This document shows positions 32,995 through 42,618 of a stretch of 64,000 nucleotides of DNA, in pieces (position 1 is the stretch's first letter; every line of letters begins with the position of its first letter). Both the position numbers and the translations under genes were made by a program. Below the pieces are notes generated by a model that saw only the letters and a list, made by a program, of their open reading frames with translations, ran no database searches and was not told where the DNA came from. The DNA is from Marinomonas atlantica (GTDB lineage: Bacteria > Pseudomonadota > Gammaproteobacteria > Pseudomonadales > Marinomonadaceae), in assembly GCF_001639725.1 (NCBI RefSeq), contig NZ_LTAW01000007.1:186001-250000 (forward strand), in the 5' to 3' direction.

Positions 32995-35450
32995 TGTTTG
33001 CTTGGCGCTTACTCCTAAGGGAATTTAAAACGGGCGACGTTCTGACATTACTTGTCGCTTTAGCCTTATCTGTTGCGACGGTGACAGGAATTGGATTATT
33101 CGTGGATCGATTGCAACAATCATTTGAAGTGCAATCTGCCAATTTGCTGGGAGCCGATCGAAGTGTTCGTAGAGATGAGCCGATACCACAGAAGTGGATC
33201 GACGATGCGCAGCAAGCAGGACTAGAGACAGCCCAAACGGCTTCCTTCTCCTCCATGGTGTTTGGTGGCGATGGACTGCAGTTAGCTCAAGTAACAGCAG
33301 TAGCTGACAATTACCCGCTACGTGGAGAATTTTTAGTTGATGAGACATTGTTTGGTGTGGGCAAAGCCTTACAGGAAGCCCCCAAGGCCGGAAAAATTTG
33401 GTTGTCATCACGATTAGCCAGTTTACTGGGTGTTAAGTTAGGGGATTCCGTACGAGTAGGAGAGGCGCCATTAATGGTGACTCGTTTTCTAGTAAGAGAT
33501 CCCGGTAGTGCTACGTCAGCATTCTCGATCGCTCCCAGAGCTATTATTAACCGATCGGATTTAGCTTCCACACAAGTGATTATTCCAGGCGCACGTGTCC
33601 GTTATGCCTTTCTTTACGCTGGAGACCCTGAGGTATTGGAGCAATTTGATTCTGCACTGGCGCGCAAGTTAGGTGAGGGCGAGCGCATACGTACACCAAT
33701 TGAACGTGGAGAACGGATTGGTAGTACGGTCAACCGAGCTGAATCGTTTCTATTGCTGGCGGGAACGTTGGCGGTTGTCATGTCGGGTGTCGCTATGGCA
33801 CTGGCATCAGCGCGTTATGTGAAACGCCATTTAACGCAATTTGCCGTTATGAAAACCATGGGTGCTACGCCGAAGCGACTCGTTCGTTTAATGGTGTTTC
33901 AAGTGTCGATGATTACGCTGCTTGGGATTATTCTCGGTTCTGGATTAGGGCTTTTGATACAGGCTCTTATCGCAGATTTATTATCATCCCTGATGAACAG
34001 CTCCCTGCCATCGCCCAGCTTAAATAAACTGTGGCTTGGCGCTGCGACTGCGATCATTTCGGTTTTGGCGTTCTGCGCGCCGTTGTTGGCGCGTCTTGTC
34101 AATGTGCCACCACTACGTGTCTTACAGCCTAATGCTGGGTTGCAAGTAAGTTCGACGTCGTTGTTTGCCTTTGGCTTAGTCGGTATGTACGGCCTAATGG
34201 TGATATATGCCGGTGGTTGGCGTTTGCCAAGTATCGTGATGATCGGTCTAGCGGTGGTGACGGGCTTAGTATTTTTAGTCGGTTGGGGCTTGTTTGCGGT
34301 CAGCCGAAAATTATCCAAACAATCGACTACTGGCTGGCAGCTAGGTTTGGCCGCATTACATCGGCGTCTTGTGTCAAACTTGTTTCAACTTCTCGTTTTT
34401 ACATTGATCATCATGCTAAGCCTTGTTTTGGTGGGCGTACAAAGTAATTTGATTCAAGATTGGCAAGCACAAGTCCCTGAAAACACGCCAAACCATTACT
34501 TATTTAATGTTCAAGAAACGCAGTTGGAGGGTATCAGGGGCTATACCCAAGACAATCAAATTACCGCGTCTGATTGGTTTCCTATGGTTCGAGGTCGAGT
34601 GATTGAAATAAACGGAGAAGCCGTAGATGTTTTATTTCCAGATCGTCGCAACGAACCTGAGATTGTAGAGCGGGAACTAAACCTAACGTGGGCCGATCAA
34701 ATCGGTGAAGGCTCAACGCTGGTCGATGGGGACTTTAATGCTGCGGGCGTGTCTATTGAGCAAGAGGCGGCTATTGAGGCGAATGTGGGGCTTGGAGATG
34801 AATTGACCATTAATGTCGGGGGGATAGATTATTCTTTACCCATTACTTCGATACGAACGGTCGACTGGCAAAGTATGCAACCCAATTTTTATTTAATCTT
34901 GCCCCACTCGGTGCTCTCGGATTATCAAGCTAATTATGTCAGCAGTGTCTTTTTAGACGACACCAGCGCCGCAGGGTTTTATCGCTTTATGGCAAATTAC
35001 CCAACCGTTTCTATGTTGAATATTGGTGAATTATTAAAGCAGGTGCAGGACATTATTGCGCAATTGGCAAATGCATTAAAAATCGTACTGACCTTTATTT
35101 TAGGGGCTGGCGCGTTAGTGTTGATTGCAAGCGTTCGTTCAACACTTGATGAGAGGCTGGAAGAAGGAGCGTTGTTGCGAACCTTAGGTGCCACTAAAAA
35201 AATTGTTCGGCAGGCTTTGTTGATCGAATTTGGAGCATTAGGCTTGTTTGCCGGTTTAATCGGCGCGGCGGGTGCAGAGCTTGCTCTAGTGGGCTTACAG
35301 CACTTTGTGTTTGAAATGGAAGTGACCTTTCATCCGTTATTATGGGTGGTTGGCCCACTAGCTGGCTGGGGGATTGTCACAATTATTGGTGTATTTGCGA
35401 GTCGAGCTGTGCTAAAAGTGCCGCCCATTCGATTATTGAGATCCATCTAA
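32994..35450 (+). CDS. ybbP: ABC transporter permease YbbP (FtsX-like)
   Basis: An 818-residue inner-membrane protein with about ten helices and two FtsX/MacB-type domains. One helix is near the N-terminus, a group lies at about 250-430 and the last three are at about 700-815; between them are long periplasmic segments. The FtsX domain is seen in VKRHLTQFAVMKTMGATPKR and again in LDERLEEGALLRTLGATKK. Length agrees with E. coli YbbP (804). It acts with YbbA. The gene ends 12 bp before polB. Confidence 0.92.
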   Translation: MFAWRLLLREFKTGDVLTLLVALALSVATVTGIGLFVDRLQQSFEVQSANLLGADRSVRRDEPIPQKWIDDAQQAGLETAQTASFSSMVFGGDGLQLAQVTAVADNYPLRGEFLVDETLFGVGKALQEAPKAGKIWLSSRLASLLGVKLGDSVRVGEAPLMVTRFLVRDPGSATSAFSIAPRAIINRSDLASTQVIIPGARVRYAFLYAGDPEVLEQFDSALARKLGEGERIRTPIERGERIGSTVNRAESFLLLAGTLAVVMSGVAMALASARYVKRHLTQFAVMKTMGATPKRLVRLMVFQVSMITLLGIILGSGLGLLIQALIADLLSSLMNSSLPSPSLNKLWLGAATAIISVLAFCAPLLARLVNVPPLRVLQPNAGLQVSSTSLFAFGLVGMYGLMVIYAGGWRLPSIVMIGLAVVTGLVFLVGWGLFAVSRKLSKQSTTGWQLGLAALHRRLVSNLFQLLVFTLIIMLSLVLVGVQSNLIQDWQAQVPENTPNHYLFNVQETQLEGIRGYTQDNQITASDWFPMVRGRVIEINGEAVDVLFPDRRNEPEIVERELNLTWADQIGEGSTLVDGDFNAAGVSIEQEAAIEANVGLGDELTINVGGIDYSLPITSIRTVDWQSMQPNFYLILPHSVLSDYQANYVSSVFLDDTSAAGFYRFMANYPTVSMLNIGELLKQVQDIIAQLANALKIVLTFILGAGALVLIASVRSTLDERLEEGALLRTLGATKKIVRQALLIEFGALGLFAGLIGAAGAELALVGLQHFVFEMEVTFHPLLWVVGPLAGWGIVTIIGVFASRAVLKVPPIRLLRSI

Positions 35451-35462
35451 GTACCCATAACC

Positions 35463-37796
35463 ATGTTTGAATCACAGCAAGGATACATCGTCAGTCGTCA
35501 CAGTCAGGATGAAAAAGGTCGTTTAGACATTCATTACTATGTGAAGACTGACGAAGGCACGGTCAAAGTTGCCATCGCCAACCCTGAAACATTGTTTTTC
35601 ACCAATGCACCTTTGGAGGCTCTGGCTACCGATGTGCCTGGTATTCAGTCTGAAGAGACGCGGCTGAAGTCTTTTTCCCATGATACGGTCAATGTTGTTC
35701 GCTGTCAGAGCTTGTTGCTGCAGCAGCAAATGGTTGCGTTGGTAAAAAAACAGGGCTATTTGGTTTACGAAGAAGATATTAAGCCAGAAGATCGCTACTT
35801 AATGGAGCGACATATTCGGGGCCAAGTTGCTTTTGTTGGTGTGCCCGATGCTTCTGGAGCCACTTATACTCAAGCAAAATTAAAAGCCGGAGACTACCAA
35901 CCTGATTGGCGGGTATGGTCTTTAGACATCGAGACGTCTGTGTCGCGCAATGAATTATTATCTATAGGTGTCACCAGTGGTGATCGTAAGGTAGTGCTCG
36001 TTGTCACCACCGAACCGGCTCAAATAGAAAACGTTTATACGTTTACAGATGAACGTAAGTTATTGATGGCGTTTATTAAGTTTGTACGTAAGCATGCGCC
36101 AGATATTATTATTGGCTGGAATGTCATCGGCTTTGATTTAATGTTTCTGGATCAGCGTTTTCGAGCGCTTGGCATTAAGCCAACACTGGGCGTACAAGGT
36201 GAGCCTTGGCGCGTACGTGAAGCAAAAGAAAGCGGCAAAGTGTTCGCATCCATTGCTGGTCGTGTGGTGTTAGACGGTATTACCATGCTCAAGGTTGGTG
36301 GCTACCACTTTAATTCGTACAGCCTGAACAACGTCAGTAATGAACTACTGGATGAAAGTAAGCTAATTACGGGTGGTGATCGTTGGCAAGAGATCGAACG
36401 ATTACATCGCGAAGAGTTGGCCAATTTTGCTGCTTATAACCTACAAGATTGTGTATTGGTTGAGCGTATCTTTGCAAAATTAAAGCTGATCGAATTACAG
36501 CAGACACGAGTCGATTTGACGGGTATTCCAATGTCACAACCCGGTGGCTCTGTTGCGTCATTTGAAAATTTGTATTTACCACGGCTTCATCGCTCGGGGT
36601 GGGTTGGTCCTGCTTGGAGTGAAGACAAGTTTGTTCCAAGCCCTGGCGGCTTTGTGATGAATTCAGTGCCTGGTTTATACAAAAACGTGTTGGTGTTTGA
36701 TTTTAAGAGTCTATACCCGAGTATTATTCGTACATTCTTTGTTGACCCATTAGCCCGAGTTGTGGCGCAAGCTTTGGCGCAAGATGAAGGTCTTGTGCCT
36801 GGTTATCGAGGGGCCTCGTTCCAGCGACAATTTGCTATTTTGCCGGAGCTGGTAGCTGAGCTTGCTCAATCACGTGAAACTGCAAAACGGGATGGTAATG
36901 AAATTCTAAGCTATGCGATCAAAATTATCATGAACTCATTTTATGGTGTGCTTGGCTCGTCAGTGTGTCGCTTTTATCATGCAGAATTAGCCAGTTCGAT
37001 TACGATGCGCGGCCATGAATTACTGGGTCGTAGCAAGCAATGGATGGAAGAGCGTGGTGCGAAAGTTATTTACGGTGATACCGACTCGCTGTTCATTACC
37101 TTGTCGGATGATTTATCTGAAGAACAGGCATGGCAAGCAGGTAAAGACTTGCGTGACGTTGTGAATCAGTGTCTAAGCGAATGGTGTGGCGAGTACGCTG
37201 ATATTGACTCACATCTAGAGCTAGAGTTTGAAACGCTTTATACCCGTTTTTATATGCCAACCATTCGTGGACAAGAAGAAGGGTCAAAAAAACGCTATGC
37301 AGGCTTGACCAATGGGGAGCTCGTGTTTAAAGGGCTGGAGGCAGCCCGAAGTGACTGGACACCGTTAGCAAAACGCTTTCAAGTTGAGCTCTTTGAGCAT
37401 GTATTCTTTGATAAAGACATGGATCGTTACGTGGCGGATTTTGTCAGTGATCTACTGGCGGGTAAATTCGACCATGAGTTGATCTATTCGAAACAATTGA
37501 CACGTCCACTGGCAAAGTACACCAAAACTCAGCCGCCTCACGTACGTGCAGCAAAAATGGCGGATGAAATTCGACACAATCAAGGATTGCCACCGGAATA
37601 TGAGCGTGGACGTAAAAGGGTACAATACGTTTACAGTTTAGCTGGCGTCGTTCCATATTTAAGCGATGAAGACTTAAGCGGTTTGGATTATCAGCACTAT
37701 ATTGATAAACAAATTCTCCCGATTGCGGAAGGCGTTTTTCATATGCTTAATTTGAACGTTGTTGATATACTGACACCGCAGTTTAATTTGCTATAA
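35463..37796 (+). CDS. polB: DNA polymerase II
   Basis: Pol II is the family B polymerase used in replication restart and translesion synthesis. The 777-residue product (E. coli 783) has a 3'-5' exonuclease domain with SLDIETS near 155 and WNVIGFDLMFLD near 220. The polymerase motifs are DFKSLYPSIIR near 412, KIIMNSFYGVLGS near 485, YGDTDSLF near 537 and KKRYAGL near 610. All catalytic Asp residues are present. In E. coli the gene is LexA-controlled; no LexA box is obvious in the 12 bp gap, so it may share the ybbA promoter. Confidence 0.95.
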   Translation: MFESQQGYIVSRHSQDEKGRLDIHYYVKTDEGTVKVAIANPETLFFTNAPLEALATDVPGIQSEETRLKSFSHDTVNVVRCQSLLLQQQMVALVKKQGYLVYEEDIKPEDRYLMERHIRGQVAFVGVPDASGATYTQAKLKAGDYQPDWRVWSLDIETSVSRNELLSIGVTSGDRKVVLVVTTEPAQIENVYTFTDERKLLMAFIKFVRKHAPDIIIGWNVIGFDLMFLDQRFRALGIKPTLGVQGEPWRVREAKESGKVFASIAGRVVLDGITMLKVGGYHFNSYSLNNVSNELLDESKLITGGDRWQEIERLHREELANFAAYNLQDCVLVERIFAKLKLIELQQTRVDLTGIPMSQPGGSVASFENLYLPRLHRSGWVGPAWSEDKFVPSPGGFVMNSVPGLYKNVLVFDFKSLYPSIIRTFFVDPLARVVAQALAQDEGLVPGYRGASFQRQFAILPELVAELAQSRETAKRDGNEILSYAIKIIMNSFYGVLGSSVCRFYHAELASSITMRGHELLGRSKQWMEERGAKVIYGDTDSLFITLSDDLSEEQAWQAGKDLRDVVNQCLSEWCGEYADIDSHLELEFETLYTRFYMPTIRGQEEGSKKRYAGLTNGELVFKGLEAARSDWTPLAKRFQVELFEHVFFDKDMDRYVADFVSDLLAGKFDHELIYSKQLTRPLAKYTKTQPPHVRAAKMADEIRHNQGLPPEYERGRKRVQYVYSLAGVVPYLSDEDLSGLDYQHYIDKQILPIAEGVFHMLNLNVVDILTPQFNLL

Positions 37797-37848
37797 GCAT
37801 ATGGTCTTATAGAGTATATCCACTGTAAAATGCTTTAACTTGGCAGCA

Positions 37849-37871
37849 TGATGTGCCGAAAAGGCACATCA
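37849..37871. terminator. Hairpin after polB: terminator or TetR operator
   Basis: The inverted repeat TGATGTGCC / GGCACATCA has a GAAAA loop between. The downstream T-tract is weak (ACAACTTTTA). It lies 32 bp before the TetR-type start, so it may be the operator of that regulator rather than, or besides, the polB terminator. Confidence 0.5.
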
Positions 37872-37902
37872 CAACTTTTATGGATTGACAGTTGAGACAA
37901 AC

Positions 37903-38568
37903 ATGGCACTAGCACCTAAAAGAGTTTTAACCCTAGATCGTTTACGCAATGCCGTTCAGGAGCTTTTGTTAGAAACAGATTGGAGTGAAATTACAGTGCA
38001 GCATGTCGCTGCTTCTGCGGGTGTTAGCATTGGTACGTTTTATAATTATTATGATAGCAAAGACGAAGCGTTAGCCGATGTACGAGCTAGTCTATCTCTC
38101 ATGGTTATTAAAGACATAAATAGTCTGACCTTCACACAGACTAGCATCGAATGCCGCATCTCCTTATTGATCAAATATTTTGTCAACATTCTCAATGCTA
38201 AGCCTGATTGGGCGAATTATTTCTTTAAAGCGGAAGGTTTTTCTGAACGATTAGAGGGTGGATTAGTTTCTTTGTTAGAGCCGATGGTATTAGAGGGCTC
38301 CATGTCACATAGACGCCACAATAACCCTAAGATTACCGCCTCTTTTATTGAGAATGGCGTGTTTCCTTTGCTTAAAGAATATCATCTGGCGCATAAAACC
38401 CTACCAGAACAAGAGGCGACACAAATTGTCGTACTGGCATTGTCTTGCATGGGGATTTACGGTGATGAGCTTTTAAGTGCAGCCAATCTTGTCTGTCCTG
38501 TAACGCCCTTGGCATGTTTGCCGCAATCCATTTTAGAATTAGAGAAAACACAAGCGGGTTATGTCTAA
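37903..38568 (+). CDS. TetR/AcrR family transcriptional regulator
   Basis: A 221-residue repressor-type protein. The N-terminal helix-turn-helix (about 10-55) carries ITVQHVAASAGVSIGTFYNY followed by YDSKDEALADV, the standard TetR form. The C-terminal ligand domain is not assignable. It overlaps the small glutaredoxin-like gene by 8 bp. ATG at 37903 is used with GAGAC upstream; a TTG at 37885 is an alternative. The palindrome just upstream may be its own operator. Confidence 0.88.
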   Translation: MALAPKRVLTLDRLRNAVQELLLETDWSEITVQHVAASAGVSIGTFYNYYDSKDEALADVRASLSLMVIKDINSLTFTQTSIECRISLLIKYFVNILNAKPDWANYFFKAEGFSERLEGGLVSLLEPMVLEGSMSHRRHNNPKITASFIENGVFPLLKEYHLAHKTLPEQEATQIVVLALSCMGIYGDELLSAANLVCPVTPLACLPQSILELEKTQAGYV

Positions 38569-38884
38569 CGTCTTGTTATACGGCACTTTAGGGTGTCATT
38601 TATGTGAAGAAGCAGAAGTATGGCTACGTCACTTCTTTGGTGATGTTGAACTAATGCATGTTGATATTGCTGCTGACCAGCAGTTAGTTGATCAATACGG
38701 TTTGCGTATCCCAGTTCTTTCGAATGGAATGGTCGAAGCAGATTGGCCGTTTGATGTGGCTAGAGTTGATGAAGTGCTGTCGACGCGATCAACAAGCCCG
38801 GCCGTTCCTGTAATTAACTCAAAATCTGCGGACGTTCCAGCCCATAAGCCTCGGCGTATCTTTTTAGTAGGTTCTTCGAAGTAA
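38561..38884 (+). CDS. Glutaredoxin-like (DUF836) protein
   Basis: A 107-residue protein with a thioredoxin-fold N-terminus: YGTLGCHLCEEAEVWLRHF has a CxxC motif (Cys12 and Cys15), then the cis-Pro strand YGLRIPVLSNG. The C-terminal 30 residues (after DEVLSTRSTSPA) are not conserved. It could act in thiol-disulphide exchange; the partner is unknown. Its ATG lies within the end of the TetR gene, so the two are co-expressed. Confidence 0.85.
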   Translation: MSNVLLYGTLGCHLCEEAEVWLRHFFGDVELMHVDIAADQQLVDQYGLRIPVLSNGMVEADWPFDVARVDEVLSTRSTSPAVPVINSKSADVPAHKPRRIFLVGSSK

Positions 38885-38899
38885 CTAGGTCAACGCGCA

Positions 38900-39667
38900 T
38901 TAGAAAAACAACGCTTGGGTATTGTGTTTGGTTGCAATGATCACATCCTCCACTGAAACGTTTTTAGCTTCAGCCACCCCTTGAGCGATGTACGGCAAAA
39001 ACTTTGGGTGATTTCGTTTCGGTCTAGGTCGTATGTTACGTGGCAACAAGTACGGTGCATCGGTTTCCAGCATGATTCTGTCTAACGGCAGATATTTTAT
39101 AGCATCAACAAGCGTTTGGTTGCGACGCTCGTCTAAAAGCCAACCAGTGATACCCACATACAATCCAAGATCAAGATATTTTTTTAGTTGATCTTTATCT
39201 CCGGTAAAGCAATGAATTACCCCTTGCTTGGGTAATTGAGCTTGAGCAAGCCGTTGGGTGAGTTCAATAAATGCGTCCCGCTCATGTAAATAGACAGGTT
39301 TATTGCTTTGGCTAGCTATATTAAGCTGCGCCTCGAAAGCGAAGATTTGCTCGTCTGGTGTAGAGTAGTTGCGGTTAAAATCAAGTCCCATTTCACCTAC
39401 TGCGATGGCTTTTGAATCAGTTTTGAAGGTTTCTAGTAGAACTTGAGTATGGTTATCCTGCCAAGTTGAGGCGTGGTGTGGATGGCAGCCAAATGTATAG
39501 TGCATGTCAGGGTAGGGCGAACAGATTGTTATTAACTTTTGAGCTTCTTCTAAGCTTGAAGCGATACAAATAATACCGTCAACCCCAGCTTGTTGGTATT
39601 CCTCTCGAAAAGCGTTTAGGTCTTCAAGGTAAGATGAGTGATCTAAGTTAACGCCAATGTCTAGCAT
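38900..39667 (-). CDS. tatD: TatD family 3'-5' exonuclease
   Basis: A 255-residue metal-dependent hydrolase of the TatD group, a DNase/RNase with roles in repair and quality control. The start DIGVNLDHSSYLEDL is like E. coli TatD, with Asn in place of the usual HxH His pair. Metal ligands are in GCHPHHAS, VGEMGLDFNRN, HCFTGDK and LETDAPYLLPR. The length matches E. coli TatD (260). It is the first gene read leftward from 39.7 kb and is convergent with the glutaredoxin-like gene. Confidence 0.92.
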   Translation of the reverse strand: MLDIGVNLDHSSYLEDLNAFREEYQQAGVDGIICIASSLEEAQKLITICSPYPDMHYTFGCHPHHASTWQDNHTQVLLETFKTDSKAIAVGEMGLDFNRNYSTPDEQIFAFEAQLNIASQSNKPVYLHERDAFIELTQRLAQAQLPKQGVIHCFTGDKDQLKKYLDLGLYVGITGWLLDERRNQTLVDAIKYLPLDRIMLETDAPYLLPRNIRPRPKRNHPKFLPYIAQGVAEAKNVSVEDVIIATKHNTQALFF

Positions 39668-39881
39668 ACTATCTCCAAAGTAGTCGTTGGTAACAGTTTA
39701 CCAGCCAATGGTGAGGGAACAGAATCCTTTGCAATAGTTGTGTATTAAAATTGTATGAATTTCTTTGTAGATCATGACTTAACAGTTTTAAACTGCAAAA
39801 AATTACTGTTATGTTAGTTAGAATTAACTATCATTATTAAAGTTGTACCTTAAGTATAAAACTTATGTTTCGGAGTATGTT

Positions 39882-40817
39882 ATGGCGGGAATGTTAGATG
39901 CAGTAGACCAGAGAACTCAACTGGTTGGTGAAAACCGACTAGAGCTGTTGATGTTTCGTCTGGGTGGCATGCAGCTATTTGCTATCAACGTATTTAAAGT
40001 GCAGGAAGTGGTTCAGCTGCCTCGCCTTAATTTAATGCCGCATCGTCACCCATCTGTTGCAGGCGTAACCCACTTTCGTGGGCGTACCGTTCCTGTCATT
40101 GATTTATCTGAATCGATTGGTCTTCGTCCAATTGATAAAGATAAGCCTTGTAATTTAATCGTGACAGAATATAACAACACAGTTCAAGGTTTCATGGTTG
40201 GTGAAGTAGACCGAATCATTAATATGAACTGGAGCGAAATTCTTCCTCCACCGGATGGCACCGGCCGCACCCATTACCTAACTGCAATTACTCGTGTGAA
40301 TGAGCGTATTGTAGAGATAATAGATGTAGAAAAAGTGCTTGCGGAGATATCGCCCTATGATTCTAGTGTATCAGAAGACGTCATCGACAAAGATCTATTG
40401 AGTTTGGCGGATGGGCTAGAGGTGCTGGTGGTAGATGATTCTTCCGTTGGTCTGGCTCAGTGTCGCTCAACATTAGATCACTTAGGTATCGCTGTGCATA
40501 CTGCCACTGATGGTAAGCGAGGCTTAGATCTACTTAAGAAATGGGCGGCGGATGGTGAGGATGTTCCTAATAAGCTACTTATGATGATTACTGATGCAGA
40601 AATGCCCGAAATGGATGGTTATCGTCTGACTCGAGAAATCCGCGAAGATCCTCGCTTGAAGGATCTATACATTGTGTTGCATACCTCTTTGAGTGGTAGC
40701 TTTAACAAAGCTATGGTTCAAAAAGTAGGGTGTGATGATTTTTTATCTAAATTCCAGCCAGATAAATTAGCGACCGTGATTCAAGATCGAATCCGTAGCG
40801 TTATGGAAGCGGAATAA
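39882..40817 (+). CDS. cheV: Chemotaxis scaffold CheV
   Basis: CheV is a CheW-receiver fusion that links chemoreceptors to CheA and adapts by phosphorylation. The 311-residue protein has a CheW-like domain (about 20-170, with LFAINVFKVQEVVQ and HFRGRTVPVIDLS) and a C-terminal receiver domain from about 185 (VLVVDDSSVGLAQ). The phospho-accepting Asp is in ITDAEMPEMDGY near residue 240 and the Lys in LSKFQP near 290. CGGAG lies 7 bases before the ATG at 39882. It is a single gene with its own terminator; no other chemotaxis genes are near. Confidence 0.94.
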   Translation: MAGMLDAVDQRTQLVGENRLELLMFRLGGMQLFAINVFKVQEVVQLPRLNLMPHRHPSVAGVTHFRGRTVPVIDLSESIGLRPIDKDKPCNLIVTEYNNTVQGFMVGEVDRIINMNWSEILPPPDGTGRTHYLTAITRVNERIVEIIDVEKVLAEISPYDSSVSEDVIDKDLLSLADGLEVLVVDDSSVGLAQCRSTLDHLGIAVHTATDGKRGLDLLKKWAADGEDVPNKLLMMITDAEMPEMDGYRLTREIREDPRLKDLYIVLHTSLSGSFNKAMVQKVGCDDFLSKFQPDKLATVIQDRIRSVMEAE

Positions 40818-40829
40818 TTTGCCCCATTA

Positions 40830-40857
40830 AAACACCCTGATTGATCAGGGTGTTTCT
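40830..40857 (+). terminator. Terminator after cheV
   Basis: AAACACCCTGA / TCAGGGTGTTT with a 4-base loop, followed by CTCCTT. The next gene starts 5-10 bases later, so read-through into it may still occur. Confidence 0.8.
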
Positions 40858-40861
40858 CCTT

Positions 40862-41611
40862 ATGCTTTTATCTATATATATTGTTCTATCTTCGCTGTGT
40901 GCTGTAATCGTAAATAAACGATTACGCTTAGACCCGTTTATTATTATCATCCCGTGCAGTTTGCTCGCTTTAGACGACGTCACAACCTTGCTTTCGCTGT
41001 TTGTGAGTTTGATGCCTTTCGCTCTTACTTACGCAGGATATTGTGTCTTTAAAGAGCGGCAAAGTCTAAATATAGAGTCCGTTACCCGTTTAGGGGCAGG
41101 ATTGTCACTTGGGAGCTTTGTCGGGGTTCAGCTAGTCTTTTTATTGCCATGGGGTTTTGTCGGATTGCTGAGTTTATTAGGCTTAACAACACTGGTAAAT
41201 TTTATAGGGTGGCACTGGCCAAAGCTGGATTTGCAGAGAATTCCTCAACGACTGTCAATCATTGTTGGGCTGCTTATCGGTCTCCCTCAATGGCTCGGAT
41301 TAAGCTCAGGAATGTCGATTTTATCGGGGTTACATCAACATACTAACTCAGCGAATCGTTGTACATTATGGTGTTTTTCACTCATTGGTGCATGGGTAGG
41401 AGTACTGGCTCTACCGGCTGGAATGGCGTTCGATTACCTGTCTCCACTCATTGCTTTAGCTGGGTTGGTAGGTCTTTTATTCGGACTGCTACTGTCACAA
41501 CGTATTCATGTGAGTCAATTTGAATCCAAAGTACTGGATTGGATCGTATTGGCGATGTGTCTAAGTGTCTGGGTACACTTGATTTTTAAGCACATTATCT
41601 TTTCTACGTAA
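40862..41611 (+). CDS. TauE/SafE-like membrane protein
   Basis: A 249-residue protein with about eight predicted helices. The pattern of two repeated four-helix bundles with LIGLPQWLGLSSGMSILSGL and the final VLDWIVLAMCLSVW resembles TauE/SafE family anion exporters, though the match is distant. ATG at 40862 follows the cheV terminator; the longer frame starting at 40841 would begin inside the terminator. It ends 4 bp before hemH. The transported substrate is unknown. Confidence 0.65.
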   Translation: MLLSIYIVLSSLCAVIVNKRLRLDPFIIIIPCSLLALDDVTTLLSLFVSLMPFALTYAGYCVFKERQSLNIESVTRLGAGLSLGSFVGVQLVFLLPWGFVGLLSLLGLTTLVNFIGWHWPKLDLQRIPQRLSIIVGLLIGLPQWLGLSSGMSILSGLHQHTNSANRCTLWCFSLIGAWVGVLALPAGMAFDYLSPLIALAGLVGLLFGLLLSQRIHVSQFESKVLDWIVLAMCLSVWVHLIFKHIIFST

Positions 41612-41615
41612 CGGA

Positions 41616-42617
41616 ATGACTATGAATCAGAAAAAAAGTTTAATCGGTGTGTTACTTATTAATTTAGGAACACCGGAAGCACCCACTCCTAAAGCTGTGC
41701 GAAAATACTTGAAGGAGTTTCTCTCTGATCCACGAGTTGTTGATGTGAATCCTTTGATTTGGAAGCCTATTTTAAACGGTGTTATTTTGAATATTCGTCC
41801 TAGAAAGGTAGCCAAAGTGTATCAAGAAGTATGGATGGATGAAGGCTCACCGTTACTGGTGTTAGGCCAGAGATTAACCAAGAAACTGGATGAAAAATTA
41901 AATGCCGATGGACAGCGTTTTGTAACGACTATGGCTATGACGTATGGTGCACCCAGCGTCGAGGCAGCAGCTAAAGTGTTTCGGCAACATCATGTCGAAC
42001 GCATTGTGGTATTGCCAATGTACCCTCAGTTCTCGCGTTCTACCACTGCGGCGGCTTATGATAGGTTGATGTCATCCCTAAAGCGTTGTCCGCATTGGCC
42101 TGCCCTCAATCTATTGCAAGATTATGCAGATCACCCGCAATATATCGACGCGCTTGCTGCAAGCATTGAAAAACAGTGGGCAGCTCAAGGCGGAAAGCGA
42201 CATTTGATGTTTTCATATCATGGCATACCAAAACGTTATGTGACAGAAGGCGACCCTTACCAGTCACGTTGTGAAGCAACTACGCAAGCTGTGGTGGCAA
42301 AGCTCGGCTTAAATGAGTCAGAGTATACACATTCCTATCAATCTCGATTTGGTCGAGAAGAATGGTTAAAACCTTATGCTGATGAAACCATTCGCGCGAT
42401 GCCCACCAAGGGGATTAAGTCGTTAAACATGATCAGTCCAGCATTTGCTATTGATTGTATTGAGACGCTTGAAGAAATAGACATGCAACTACGAGATGAA
42501 TTTATGGACGCTGGTGGAGAGGCGTTTGACTACATTGCTGCACTCAATGACAGCAAAGATCATGTTAGTCTTTATGAAACACTTGTACTTGAGAACACTC
42601 AACACTGGATGAATTGA
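41616..42617 (+). CDS. hemH: Ferrochelatase
   Basis: HemH inserts ferrous iron into protoporphyrin IX, the last step of haem synthesis. The 333-residue protein starts with GVLLINLGTPEAPTPKAVRK and has YPQFSRSTTAAAYD, the catalytic His in MFSYHGIPKRYV near 200, CEATTQAV and the C-terminal ISPAFAIDCIETLEEI block with its Glu. It is the bacterial type without a C-terminal [2Fe-2S] cluster. The start may be ATG at 41616 or 41622. The HAD hydrolase gene begins one base after the stop. Confidence 0.94.
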   Translation: MTMNQKKSLIGVLLINLGTPEAPTPKAVRKYLKEFLSDPRVVDVNPLIWKPILNGVILNIRPRKVAKVYQEVWMDEGSPLLVLGQRLTKKLDEKLNADGQRFVTTMAMTYGAPSVEAAAKVFRQHHVERIVVLPMYPQFSRSTTAAAYDRLMSSLKRCPHWPALNLLQDYADHPQYIDALAASIEKQWAAQGGKRHLMFSYHGIPKRYVTEGDPYQSRCEATTQAVVAKLGLNESEYTHSYQSRFGREEWLKPYADETIRAMPTKGIKSLNMISPAFAIDCIETLEEIDMQLRDEFMDAGGEAFDYIAALNDSKDHVSLYETLVLENTQHWMN

Positions 42618-42618
42618 T

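Noticed and set aside
35451-35462. LexA box in front of polB
   Set aside because: Only 12 bp separate ybbP and polB and they contain no CTG-N10-CAG pattern.
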